A stretch of 64,000 nucleotides of DNA, taken from Isoetes taiwanensis (Eukaryota; Streptophyta; Lycopodiopsida; Isoetales; Isoetaceae). Below are positions 45,783 to 56,539 of this stretch, in pieces. Position numbers and translations under genes: made by a program. The stretch covers positions 6,695,335 through 6,759,334 of the forward strand of contig JAJEKV010000072.1 of the NCBI GenBank assembly GCA_021234155.1. The letters are read 5' to 3'. Positions within the stretch are counted from its first letter, which is position 1, and every line of letters begins with the position of its first letter. Below the pieces are notes generated by a model, which did not search any database, was not told the origin of the DNA, and saw only the letters and a program-made list of their open reading frames with translations.

Positions 45783-48509
45783 AGTTATGGGTTTTTATGT
45801 AATATATAATTGCTCTTTTCAATTTGCTTCTATGTTTCTTTCATACTCTTTTGTTTTTTGTTTTTGTTTCCTACTAAATTCCTAGGCTAAAACGACTCAT
45901 CTAATTTTTTTTCTCATCATCGTGATTATTAAGACAAGGACATGTCTGCAAAAATTCCTATCTGTGGTAGCAAAAGTTATAATCAAGTTGTGAATATTTT
46001 AGCGTCCCTATTGCCATTTTGGCCCAAATCACTCTAGTGACCAGCCGCAGAGTTATTTTAGGAGTTTATTGGGAGTTAAAAGGTTTGGAACGACCAACTA
46101 TTATTTCTGATGGTTTAGAACATACATTTTGGCCATTTGAGTTCTATTAGCAAAAAACGGCCATTCGCAAAAAAACGGCCATTCAAAGCATAGGACATTA
46201 ACAATTTCTTTATACGCTTGCTGTTGCGCCTCCTGTTCAATTGGTCTCCATGGACGATGAAAATTCTATTCTATTCTGTTTATATCCTTGAAGGTCTTTC
46301 AAAGCCCAATACTTATCTCAAATCTTTTTTTTTTAGAAAATGAATATTATTGAATTTTGGTAGCAAAAGAATCCGATTGCATTAGCCTCCTTTGAATCTA
46401 CTGGTATAAACAACTTGAGTTGTTTGATTTATTGCTCACATAATTTGAGGTGTTAAAATCAAATTAATGGGGTGTTCTTATCTAAATTTGACTACTTTTA
46501 AACCCTACAAATTTGAGAATTTGATCGAATTAAATGGGTTTTTATCATTAACGAAGACCAATAGGACTATGGGACCCAAACAAAAATAGCACAGCACACA
46601 CATTTCTCTCTAGTCTTCCCCCCCCCCCGCGGCCACACCCAAAAGGGTTTTCGAGGGGAAAACCTTAGCAATAATAAGCATGCTGATAAACTTTATAGTT
46701 GTACATATCAACTGAGTGTGCATATCCATCCCCTCCTAGAGATATGATCTCAATATCCTTACTGAATCCGTGTGCAACATCGCATGGAATGGCTAGTAAG
46801 GTAGAAGCAACTCAACGTAGCATGCCCTAATAGGTTCAAATGCCAGGCAATGCTGAACTGTATGGTACTAATCCTCAATAACTTCTAGCTGACAACACTA
46901 CCAGAGCCTCTCCATTTGTCTATCTCAATTCGGAAGCTGTAAGCACCTGATGGGCGTAATGAGTCTGCGCTTCTTCAGGGGTAAATGTGTTCGTAGGTAT
47001 TGTTGTGGATCCCGCTCGAGCAGAGAAGGAACCGTCATTTGGGAAGACTTGATTAAAGAGTTCGTTTGGGTTAAGACCTATTTTTGTAAAAACATTTGGT
47101 GACTTGGTTAAAGAATTGTCATCTGGATTAAGACCTATTTTCGTAAGAAGAAAAATCTAGCAAAAAAAGACATGCCAGGGGTTGTGGCCGAGTTATGCAA
47201 TGTAATGAAGATTTCTTTTTTGGGAAAAAAACTTTTAGGATTGCTGCATTCTCTTGATCACCTTGTTTAGAAGAGTTTAAAGTATTCATGCCATTGAGTT
47301 TATTTTTCTTGTTTTTCCTTTGATTATTAAAGAAACATGTAAGCATGGTTTTTAGATGATGTTCCTACATTTTACGTATCAGTATTTTTTTAAATTTAAT
47401 ACATTTGCTACCAATAAAAATGTATTTTTTTGAGATGTATAAAGTGTAGAGTTATGTGGGGTATCCAATCATAAATTAGATCTACCATGTTTTGCAATGG
47501 ATCATACTATAACATGTATCTTTTTAAACCTTCAAGTGATAGAAATTTTACTGTTAGGTATATATGTTAGTATTGTTTTTCTATGGCCTTGAGAGCTAAA
47601 AACTATGAGCTTATTTAAAATAATACATTCACTACATTGCCCAGTGTTGCCGGGCTTTAGCAACAATGTGTCATGTTGGGGATGTTGTGTCCTTTTTGTA
47701 ACAAAGCAAAAGTAAGTGCCCGCCAAAGTTTATTGCTTTGTATGGTACCTGGTGTAGTGTCAATTAGCTAAAAATAGTAATTATTGGTAGTCATTATAGG
47801 TGTAAATATAAACTGGGAAAGGCTACGACAATTGCCATTATATGAAATTTGAAAGGCACTCGTGGCATGAGCATATTGGGGGTATGCAATAATTTTTGGC
47901 ATGTAATGACACAACCCATGCAATTTTAATACTTGCCAAAATTTCTTGTCCATATTTAGGTTGCATTATTAAAACTATAACAATCAATTGCAACTTGTCA
48001 ATAGCAATAGTCACAATGAAGAAGTTTCTAAGCCAATGATATTATAAGATTGGATAATCAAATGTCAAAGGCTCCCAATCAACCAGTGTTCTATTTGAAG
48101 GTTCGAAAAAACCCATAAACCACAATTCCATTATTTTGAAATTATTCCATCATTTTGAAATTTACAAATAGTGACAACCCCAATTTCAACAATGTGGAAT
48201 TGCATGTAAATACTTTTTATTATCAGCCTTAATCCTAACAGGTCTCAAATTACAAGTTAACACTTATCACAATCTCTATCTGGTTTAAGGACTGGGGCTT
48301 GTTTATTCCAATGCATTGAAATCACCAACTAAGTAGATGTAACTCAAGTAAACAACCACAAGCCAGTATTCCACATTCAAGTAGAGTAAGATACTCATAC
48401 ACTAAAAGTAAGATTACAATGAAAGCACGAATACAACGAAAATGCACTGAAAGTAGTATTACAATGAAAGTAAGATTCATATCATAAGATGCTCATGGAT
48501 TCTCATACT
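45783..48509. other. intergenic, no gene recognised
   Basis: AT-rich, with only short frames. It contains one short dispersed repeat copy (46,535-46,690) with a run of C. Short direct repeats (attacaatgaaag) lie near 48,410-48,470, just beyond the 3' end of the minus-strand transposase fossil. Confidence 0.5.
46535..46690. repeat. short dispersed repeat outside the composite repeat
   Basis: Same head, middle and tail (aaaagggttttcgagggg, then aataataag) as the 12.8-kb copy. It contains a C-run (46,619-46,628) interrupting the middle. Because it lies outside the duplicated block, it shows the family moves independently. Confidence 0.6.
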
Positions 48510-51270
48510 TTATTTTGCTTGTTCGGCTATCTTCTCTAGTAACTTCAGAACTTTATCCTTCACAGAGCTTAGAATCTTCGTGTACCCCTTTCTCGAATCC
48601 ACCTTGCCCTTTCTGGGGTTCCATGACATCAACACAGATTTTATTTCCACCCATTGGGGCGGATCACTTGCATCATAGCTTATTAAAACAATCTTTGTAG
48701 CGCTCTTTTTCAGTAATGACTCCTTTTCCACTTACGGGGCACCCCCCACTCCACACGCACCTTGTTTCTGTTAGGGTTATTAGCTTCCCTACAAACACTC
48801 GAGATGATATACCCTAACCAAATAGGATAAGTATCTTCATCTGATGGTCTAACGATCAAATATTGGCCATCCTTCAAATCCATCTTAGGACCATATGGAG
48901 CAAGTCCATAATACTTGGGACACTCTTTTCTAGGTCCAACATAGTGCTCTTCATCTTCATCCACCTCCTCTTCAGACTCCTCTCTCATCAAGTGGATCGG
49001 CTGCTGATCAGGTTGGAATTGACCATGGTCGAGCCTCCATCGACTTTGAGGTACCCAACCCTCTCGAAGGACGCTACTACTTGTGTCCAAATTCCCTAAA
49101 AGTATATGAACTTCATTCCAATAATTTACAAGTGCTTCATTGCACACTCTTCTCTCTGGTGCTATGTATTTATCTGCTAAGAATTTCTCCCAGTACTTTA
49201 TATACTCCATTATCCCTTCCATAGTCCGTTCACAGTCCTTCACTTCTCCTAACGGTTTCATAGCCTTAGGCTCTCCCCTCGGCACCATTGGTTCACCTGC
49301 CACATCCTCTTTCTAAATCAATATATCCTTATCTTCCGGTTTCCACATCTTGTATTGCATTATTGGCTTTTCATTCTTCACCCAAAACCTAAATTGCAAT
49401 GGAGCACTATGCCCAATAAGGTCTTCACGACATAACCCTCTATGAACTCTTTCTAGTCGGGGACTTCTTATATCAATGAACCAATAGGAGGAGGTGACGA
49501 ACACTGCTTAAATAGCTCCAAAAGCCTCGGATAGGTGGTGACATCACTTTTCTGCAATTTGATCCTATAATGCCCAAACACTGCATCAATGTCTTCGTGA
49601 GTGTGGCCAGGCATCAAGTAACCAACATAGACCATTTCAAACACTCCAACCTATGTAAGATATGACAATGCAAACAAGTATCTATTTTTATTCTGGCCAA
49701 TACAATTGTCAAGTTGCAAGAGTAGCTTCTTGGGTAGTCATCGCTCTGGTATTAGGTTCACATGAATTGAAGGTGCTGGCCTATTCATCCTTTCTATGGT
49801 CAAATCTTCTAGTTTCATGGGACCAGTGTCATGCAATGCCTTGAAGAAATATTGGAATGGCTTACAAGAATGAACATCTCCATTAAAACCATGTTCCAAA
49901 TCGCGCAATGCTTTTGCAATGCTACTAACATGGAAGTTTGGACCATCACCCCATAATTCTAATGTAAAATGGTCGTGATGCACTGCTCTCTGGCCATGAG
50001 TTATGAATCCAGCTAGTGATATTTGCAATGGAAAAGACCTTGCAACAAACTTTGGTATAGCCCTAAACTAGGGCAAACAGGTTTTTTGCTGATCCATCTT
50101 GTCATGAATGACGCATAGAAAATTCTCTGGTTTTATTGTAGACAAGCATCTCCACATCCAGTATGTTGATTGACATGACATTTGCTCCATCGTGTGAATT
50201 CTTATTTCCTTCCGAACCGCTGATCTTTCCACCTCAAGCTTCGAATTCTCGAGCTTATCTAATAAATCCATGCATATATTGCACTTTGAGAAGTTGTTAT
50301 ATTGCATTCTTTTGACATCTGAAAAATGCTTACTCCAGAGCTTGCTGAAGGCTGATTGTGAAATCTTGTCCACACCCATTTCCTCTAGAAGGTTGTTGAT
50401 CATTTGTAAAATCACTTTTTGTGTGAAATATGCAGGCGACATTCGAACTACTTTCTTGCATCCCTCTTCATCAACCGCACTTTTGTGAGGCATACTCTCA
50501 GCATGATAGTTAACAAACTTCTCGAATAAACTCTGAGCTGCAAAGCACCCTGGGGGTTGTCCTCGCCTTTCCTCGATTACCATACCAACCTATTTGAGCC
50601 CCCTCTTTTGGTTCCGCCTTAATCGCCACCATGTAGAGGCTGAAATACCTAGTATGGTTGTCACTGCACTGTTGCATATCCATTTCCCACCAATAGGAAA
50701 TCTCCTGTTCCTAACATCAGGTGACGGTCCAAATGCATGTTCTATGATATTGTAAATATAAGTTTTTCTAGCGTCATGAGTTTTCTCCTTGTAGATTGAT
50801 CGAGCTTCCACAAGTTCTTTCACTGTGAATCTACCAAAGCAGTTGTTGGGGCAACCACAATCCCCCCCCTGATGGCTTGCATGGTCTCTTCACTGCAGTT
50901 GTTAGTATCTTTCACAGTCTGAACCTTTTTCTTCCTCTTCTTCCTCTTCAAGAAGTTGTAGGCCCTTCTTTCTGGTATAAATACATCCAAAGGAGGTATG
51001 GAAGGAATGTCATTTTCATCCGCCACCATATTATTTTCTCCAACACACTCAATTCTTTGAAGCATCCCTTTTCCTATTATCTCAATGGAGTCCACTGGCC
51101 AGAGCAACATGGCTGGCAACTCTAAACCACTATTGATATTATTGCAAGCATAGCAGTGTTTGTCCTTCAGCTCAACACTGAAGTTATGAAGCTGTATTGA
51201 AGAAATGGAGACTCCCACAAAGTCATCACCAATAGCCTGTCCATTATAGCAGTGCATAAAATCCCATAGT
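48510..51270 (-). pseudogene. fossil RNase-H-fold transposase-like protein (DUF7869-type)
   Basis: A minus-strand coding trace of about 900 codons. In order: an acidic and Lys-rich N-terminus (KRKKRKKKVQTVKD); a Cys block CGCPNNCFGRFTVKEL; GGKWICNSAVTTILGIS, a DNA-binding-like block; FLCVIHDKMDQQKTCLP; LQISLAGFITHGQ; LDNCIGQNKNRYLFALSY (about 49,665-49,720); MPGHTHEDIDAVF (about 49,600); and an acidic tail with YPIWLGYIISSV. The HDxMDQ, DNCxGQNKN and GHTHxDxD blocks resemble the family annotated DUF7869, which I take to be an RNase-H-like nuclease or transposase fold. A frameshift in a run of seven C at about 50,865 and in-frame stops at 50,590, 50,068, 49,738 and about 49,650 make it inactive. 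Terminal inverted repeats were not found, so the element's limits are unknown. An ancient domesticated gene, later lost, is an alternative. Confidence 0.75.
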
Positions 51271-51662
51271 ATAAGCACACCTTCAATATAGTATTATATG
51301 CAATAACAATAAATGAAATATTTATACAATGCCTACACCACGCTACGCGCAACAGTGTGCGCGACGGTGTGGACCATAATTTTGTAAAATACATGAGAAA
51401 GTTATATCAATTTACCAAATACAGATATGTCGCGCTGGGCGCGACTCATACAAAAGTATCCAATATTTTTGTTTGTGACATAACAGGTCTAGACATGTTA
51501 GTACATATCCCATTTCGTAGCACACTTCCAATTTCGTATTTGCTGAATCAGTACAAATATCATTTCGTCATTCCAATCTCTGCAGTTTTTTGGGTTGCCC
51601 CTAGGGGGGCAAACCCTTGTTTATGTGGGCTTTTGGCATATCCTAGGTATATGCTAGAATAT
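51271..51662. other. flank of the transposase fossil; no gene seen
   Basis: Contains GC-rich, CpG-containing words (cgcgcaacagtgtgcgcgacgg and similar at 51,345-51,440) in an otherwise AT-rich setting. No terminal repeat matching the far side of the fossil was recognised. Confidence 0.35.
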
Positions 51663-51778
51663 CCCTAGGATATGCTGGTGACTGCTAAAAACTTATGATT
51701 GGCTGTAAATGTTAGGTCACTTCTGTTGGTGGGCAGCCGCTCTCGAAACCGGGTAGGTCTCTTGGGCAGATGGCAAGT
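51663..51778 (+). repeat. dispersed direct repeat, first copy
   Basis: About 116 bp, nearly identical to 55,944-56,067. It starts ccctaggatatgctgg and ends cagatggcaagt. The two copies bracket a 4.2-kb block that includes an internal tandem duplication. The second copy has about eight extra bases (aaccggag) and leads directly into the hydrolase fragment. Confidence 0.8.
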
Positions 51779-52810
51779 GCTCGGTCAGTGGCTATGGTGG
51801 GATGCAAAGCTGCTACTCCGACACTTCAAGGGTAAGCCCATGTAAACCTGATGTCGAAGATGGCCAATGATAAGGTCAGGCATTTGAGAAAACTTGTGAA
51901 GCTGCCAATATATCACGGATTATGTTGCCATGCAATCTGCCATTGATGGATGTGAAAGATTTTTCCATACTGCTTGCCATTTCGAATTTCTGAGGTGTTT
52001 TAGCGGAATTTCTATGGTTGCATCCAGATCGTGGTACTTCAGTGCAGAGCTATTCTGCCCTATCTTTGTGCAAAGTCTTGCCGCCCAAAGCTTGTTTTCA
52101 TCTGCAGAGCTATCTATTCAAGATTACTGTCAAGATTATGGTGCGGTTATGGAGTTTTTGCTGCGAATTTTCCTTCTTAGGATGCTTTTTCATGCTGGAA
52201 GAGCTATTGCAGCCATTTTTGGCCTTTCCTCTTGGATCTTCTTATATTCCGTTTCAGGGGTTGTCATAGTGTTGCTGACCAGTTCCTTCTTCATATCATT
52301 TTACAGTCGTTGTCTCACCTGTGTTTTTCCATTCCATTTTGTTATCGACCTTTTTGGTATGCTCCTTTTCCGGCCTTGTTATATTCAGGAGTTCTATTCT
52401 CGCTTTTGGGCTGCTCCAGTTGCACAGGCTATTCTCAGCAATTCCCAGATTCTGTTTTTTTTCTCAAAAGTCTTGTGCTATTTATTTTAGAGTTCATCTA
52501 CTGCAAGCCCGTCTGTCTGGGGCATTTTATTCCATTGCCCATCCAAGATTCGTTTCTTAAGCCGGGAACCAATCCTTAATAGAGTTGTTTCAAGTGATCG
52601 TCATGCGTAGAGTTTGCGATGCTTCAGTTCTATAGCTTGCAAGTTTCCCTTTGAAGCTGAGAAGATTAGCTTTTGATTCTGCAAGATTCAAATGGGCTTT
52701 AAGCATGGTATGGTCTCTATCATTTACCTTGACCATGACAATTGGTTCTAACGTACAAGCTACTTAGCTCCTTATTCCTTATGCTGGTAAGTGTTCAAAT
52801 CTTGCCCCAT
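51779..52810. other. no gene recognised
   Basis: Several overlapping TC-rich frames are open (51,930-52,490 is the longest, 186 codons), but they code for low-complexity Phe/Ser/Leu text in all three frames. This is typical of pyrimidine-rich non-coding DNA. Possibly intronic sequence of a former hydrolase gene. Confidence 0.4.
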
Positions 52811-53682
52811 TTCTCTCTCTGAGGCTACATTAGTGCGACCGTCTTTGATATATTGTTTTGTATTTATAAGTATTCTTATTTATCATGTTGTTTTTGGGAC
52901 ATCTTTGAATCATTCTTTTACTCCAACGTATTCTTATCATTGTGTGCTGGAAGTTGTGCTCAATGCAGGAATCAATCCATGAAGGTGATGAGGTTTGTTA
53001 TTCTCTGGAGCATAGGCATGTTGAATTTTTCTGAAGACTCCTTTCATGCTAAGATGACAATGTTCTTTACTAATTATTAATCTTTTGTTCTTCTATGTTA
53101 TCGAAGATGACTCTAAATTATATGGGGGGCAAACCAAACCAAGCTGGTAGCTGATCAGAAGCAAAGGTCGTTACTATATTAGATAGCAAAGATAAAAATT
53201 GAAATAAGATCATCCTCTTTGATTTAGAGAAGACAAGTTTTTTATATTCCGAGTTTGTTAACATCGAGTATTTGACTTGCTTATTGAAAGCTTAAATAGT
53301 CTTCCAGACAAGTTCTGCTAATAAAAAAGCCATCGATCTTAGTATTTCATGTTTTAAAAACTGCTGAACCTGGCAAATCATAGAACATGTATGCCCTTTT
53401 TATCATTATTCTAGGCTAAAATGTTTGTTTATTTTTGCAGTGATCTCATGGTAGCGTCTCATATGTAGTTGTTCATGATCACGTAAAACTGTGTGACTAT
53501 TTTGCAGAATTGAAGGGTGGAAGAAGTTTGCCTGCAATACTAGACACACTGGGTAACGTGCATAGAGAAATAAAGGAATTTGGAATAATCCTAGCGAAAT
53601 GTGGTCAGAAAGCTATAAGCATTTGGTAAAAGCCATGAGTATCAGACAATTAGCTCATATTGAAGCTAATGTCTCTACATAT
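52811..53682 (+). repeat. tandem duplication, unit 1
   Basis: About 870 bp, repeated next door at 53,683-54,534 with scattered substitutions and small indels. Both units start ttctctctctgaggctac and contain exon-like words after ttttgcag (ELKGGRSLPAILDTLG near 53,507-53,555), though no family was recognised. Confidence 0.85.
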
Positions 53683-54534
53683 TTCTCTCTCTGAGGCTAC
53701 ATTAGCTGCACCGTCTTTGATATATTGCTGGTCTGTATTTATAAGTATTCTTATTTATCATGTTGTTTGCAGACATGACGAATCATTCTTTTACTCCAAC
53801 GTGTTCTTATCGTTGGCGTACCAAGGATTGTGTGCTGGAAGTTGTGCTCAATGCAGGTGATGAGGTTTGTTATTCTCTGGAGCATAGGCATGTTGAATTT
53901 TTCTGAAGACTCCTTTCATGCTAAGATGACAATGTTCTTTACTAATTATTAATCTTTTGTTCTCCTATGTTATCAAGATGACTCTAAATTATATGGGGGG
54001 CAAACCAAACCAAGCTAGTAGCTAAGGTCGTTAGCTATATTAGATAGCAAAGATAAAAATTGCAATAAGACCATCCTCTTTGATTTAGAGAAGACAAGTT
54101 TTCTGATTCTGAATTTGTTAACATCGAGTATTTGACCTGCTTGTTGAAAGCTTAACCAGTCTTGTAGACAAGTTCTGCTAATAAAAAAGCCATCGATCTT
54201 TGTGTTTCATGTTTTAAAAACTGCTGAACCTGGCAAATCTTAGAATATGTATGCCCTTTTTATCACTATTCTAGGTTAAAATGTTTGTTTATTTTTGCAG
54301 TGATCTCATGGTAGCGTCTCACATGTAATTGTTCATGATCATGTAAAACTGTGTGACTATTTTGCAGAATTGAAGGGTGGAAGAAGTTTGCCTGCAATAC
54401 TGGACACACTAGGTAATCAGCATGGAGAAATAAAGGAATTTGGAATAATCCTAGCGAAATGTGGTCAGAAAACTATAAGCATTTGGTAAAAGCCATGACT
54501 ATCAGACAATTAGCTCTAAGTGTCTCTACATTTC
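53683..54534 (+). repeat. tandem duplication, unit 2
   Basis: About 850-bp direct copy of 52,811-53,682. The same acceptor-like ttttgcag and the following open stretch recur near 54,360. Confidence 0.85.
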
Positions 54535-54578
54535 TAAAGATGTTGCGTGTAGATCGTGTTGCTACAATTAAACTTAAA

Positions 54579-54711
54579 GAAATTTGAAATAATCCTAGCG
54601 AATGGTCATAAAACTATATGCATTTGTAAAAGCCACGAGTATCAGACAGCTAGCTCGTATTGAAGCTACTCTCTCTACATTTCTAAAGATGTTGTGTGCA
54701 GATCGTGATGA
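54579..54711 (+). repeat. partial third unit of the tandem duplication
   Basis: Matches the last 130 bp or so of the units (aataatcctagcgaa..., cagacagctagctcgtattgaagct), separated from unit 2 by about 45 bp that itself matches the unit's distal flank. Confidence 0.65.
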
Positions 54712-55872
54712 TTCAACTTAACTTACTGCAACTAGGTGCTGCAAAGAATAAGAAGTGAATGAACTCTATAGGAATGTCATAACTTCTTTTCTAGCTTTCT
54801 ATTTGTAGGCCAAGCAGAGAGTTACTTTAATACATGCAAAGCTTCACTTTTAGAGTGGTGTAACTCTGCAAATCTCACCAGTTCCATTATAACTTAATGC
54901 AAAGGAGGCTGCAGTGATAGATTCATTCAGGTTTGAAAGAGGAAGCAGTTCTTCTCAACGAGCTCAGCTTCAATGGCGCAATTTTCAATGGTAGAATATT
55001 TGTGATTCTAGCTGCTTTGGTATTGGAGAAGATTTCGGGAAATTTTCAAGCTCTTAATAGAGTTTCTCATAGAAGTTCTGCAATACATGGTTGTGTGAAA
55101 ATATGTCATAAGGCTATTCTTCTGAAGCAACGATACGATGCACGTGCACGTGCAAGGACTCATGATGACATAAAGAACAAGGTACATCCTTAACAGTCAT
55201 TGTTCTGTATCCTTAATGGTCATTTGAATGCCCATAGACTGTTAATAACAATAGCCTCTTATGGAAAGACTTCAGAAGATGAAAGTAGTTTTTCTGCTAA
55301 TCTTTGTTATAGAGCCAAAAGTGATGGGTGCATCTTTTTAATCACAAAGCTTTTGGTTGTGAACAACATAAAGAATGAGCAATAACCCACGTTTGAACAG
55401 ACCTAGATGCTTCTACTAGGTGCTCATCACCACCAACACATGCAATAAGTTATTTTAATGGCTTTTGTGTGTCTCAATGGCTGAACTAGGAGATGGGAAA
55501 GAAAAATAGCAACACATTTGGTTTATTTTTTGTCATATTAGATGTGAGACAATAAAATTGAATCGATGTTGAGACGAGTAGATAACATTGCAATTATGCT
55601 CTCTCATATTTTTCAATGCCATGTATGCACTTGAGTTACGAGGTAGTTTAATGGTTAACTAAAAAAAACATAATGGTAGCCATCATCAGAAACAATGTCT
55701 ATACATAAAAGTACTTTTTGAAATACATCCATATGAAACTCATTATGAACAAATCATACAATGGCAAGCTAAAACATAACATGGGGAAAAAAAGAGATGC
55801 TAACCATCATTGGAAACAATGTATGGACATGCTAATACATGGACATAAAATTTATTATGAACAATCACATAC
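54712..55872. other. no gene recognised; one exon-like open stretch
   Basis: 54,933-55,193 is open on the plus strand after a cag and before gtacat (VLEKISGNFQALNRVS and onward). It could be an exon, but no family or partner exons are recognised. The rest is AT-rich with no features. Confidence 0.35.
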
Positions 55873-55930
55873 GTTGTTGTAGGTTTATTTTGTTGAGAGC
55901 TGTTGTTGTAGGTTTATTTTGTTGAGAGCT
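55873..55930 (+). repeat. 29-bp tandem repeat, two copies
   Basis: Unit gttgttgtaggtttattttg plus nine bases, exactly duplicated. It lies immediately before the second copy of the dispersed direct repeat. Confidence 0.85.
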
Positions 55931-55943
55931 GTTCTTGGGTTGC

Positions 55944-56067
55944 CCCTAGGATATGCTGGTGACTGCTAAAAACTTATGATTGGCTGTAAATGTTAGGTCA
56001 CTTCTGTTGGTGGGCAGCCGCTCTCGAAACCGGGTAACCGGAGAGGTCTCTTGGGCAGATGGCAAGT
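55944..56067 (+). repeat. dispersed direct repeat, second copy
   Basis: Partner of 51,663-51,778, with a small insertion after cgaaaccgggt. It abuts the hydrolase gene fragment. Confidence 0.8.
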
Positions 56068-56116
56068 ATCCGAATGCAGATCGAGAGATAGGGTGATACA
56101 AATCAGGGCTTATTTA

Positions 56117-56523
56117 TTCCGCTGTGTTTATATTCCAGATAGTGATAGATCATCATGGCAAGAGCTTGTAGAAGTCCTGAGTCCATTATTGACTAGCGAA
56201 GTTAGAAGGGTTAATGCATCAAATCGTCAGCTGACTCTGGTTGGTGAATCATTTGGTGCTTGTTTGGCGTTACGCTTAGTACAAGCGATTCCACCAGATA
56301 TTGTTTCTCGGCTTGTCTTGGTACAAACATATCAGGAACTCGAGTGATTCTTTTTTATATACAATACTAGTATGTTGGCATACCTTGATTGGTTATGCCA
56401 TTTTCTGTTTTACAATAGATCAACTCAGCTACCAACTTCTTCAAAAGCAATTTTATAGCAAGCTTTGGTGGTCTAACAGGGCTCTTGGGGGTATTTCCAC
56501 TGCCATTGTATGATATTGCAAAG
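56117..56523 (+). pseudogene. phytyl-ester-synthase-like alpha/beta hydrolase fragment (two exons)
   Basis: Exon-like stretch 1 (to 56,320) encodes RCVYIPDSDRSSWQELVE, then LTLVGESFGACLALRL with a GxSxG nucleophile elbow, and IVSRLVLV. A GT-AG intron (56,321-56,418) joins it in phase to stretch 2 (56,419-56,523), INSATNFFKS followed by GLTGLLGVFPLPLYDIAK. This order matches the N-terminal hydrolase part of plastid phytyl ester synthases (PES1/2, esterase/lipase/thioesterase family), where LVLVNPATSF follows GDSFGGCLAL. Such enzymes esterify phytol and fatty acids in plastids. The transit peptide, the oxyanion-loop exon (LPGIDG) and the C-terminal acyltransferase part were not found nearby, so this is a fragment, possibly duplicated or transposon-carried. 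Confidence 0.7.
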
Positions 56524-56539
56524 GTGATGGCTAATTTGC

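Noticed and set aside
51930-52490. 186-codon open frame, apparently a membrane protein
   Set aside because: All three plus frames are open over the same stretch and the text is Phe/Ser/Leu low complexity, which is typical of pyrimidine-rich non-coding DNA. There is no family resemblance.
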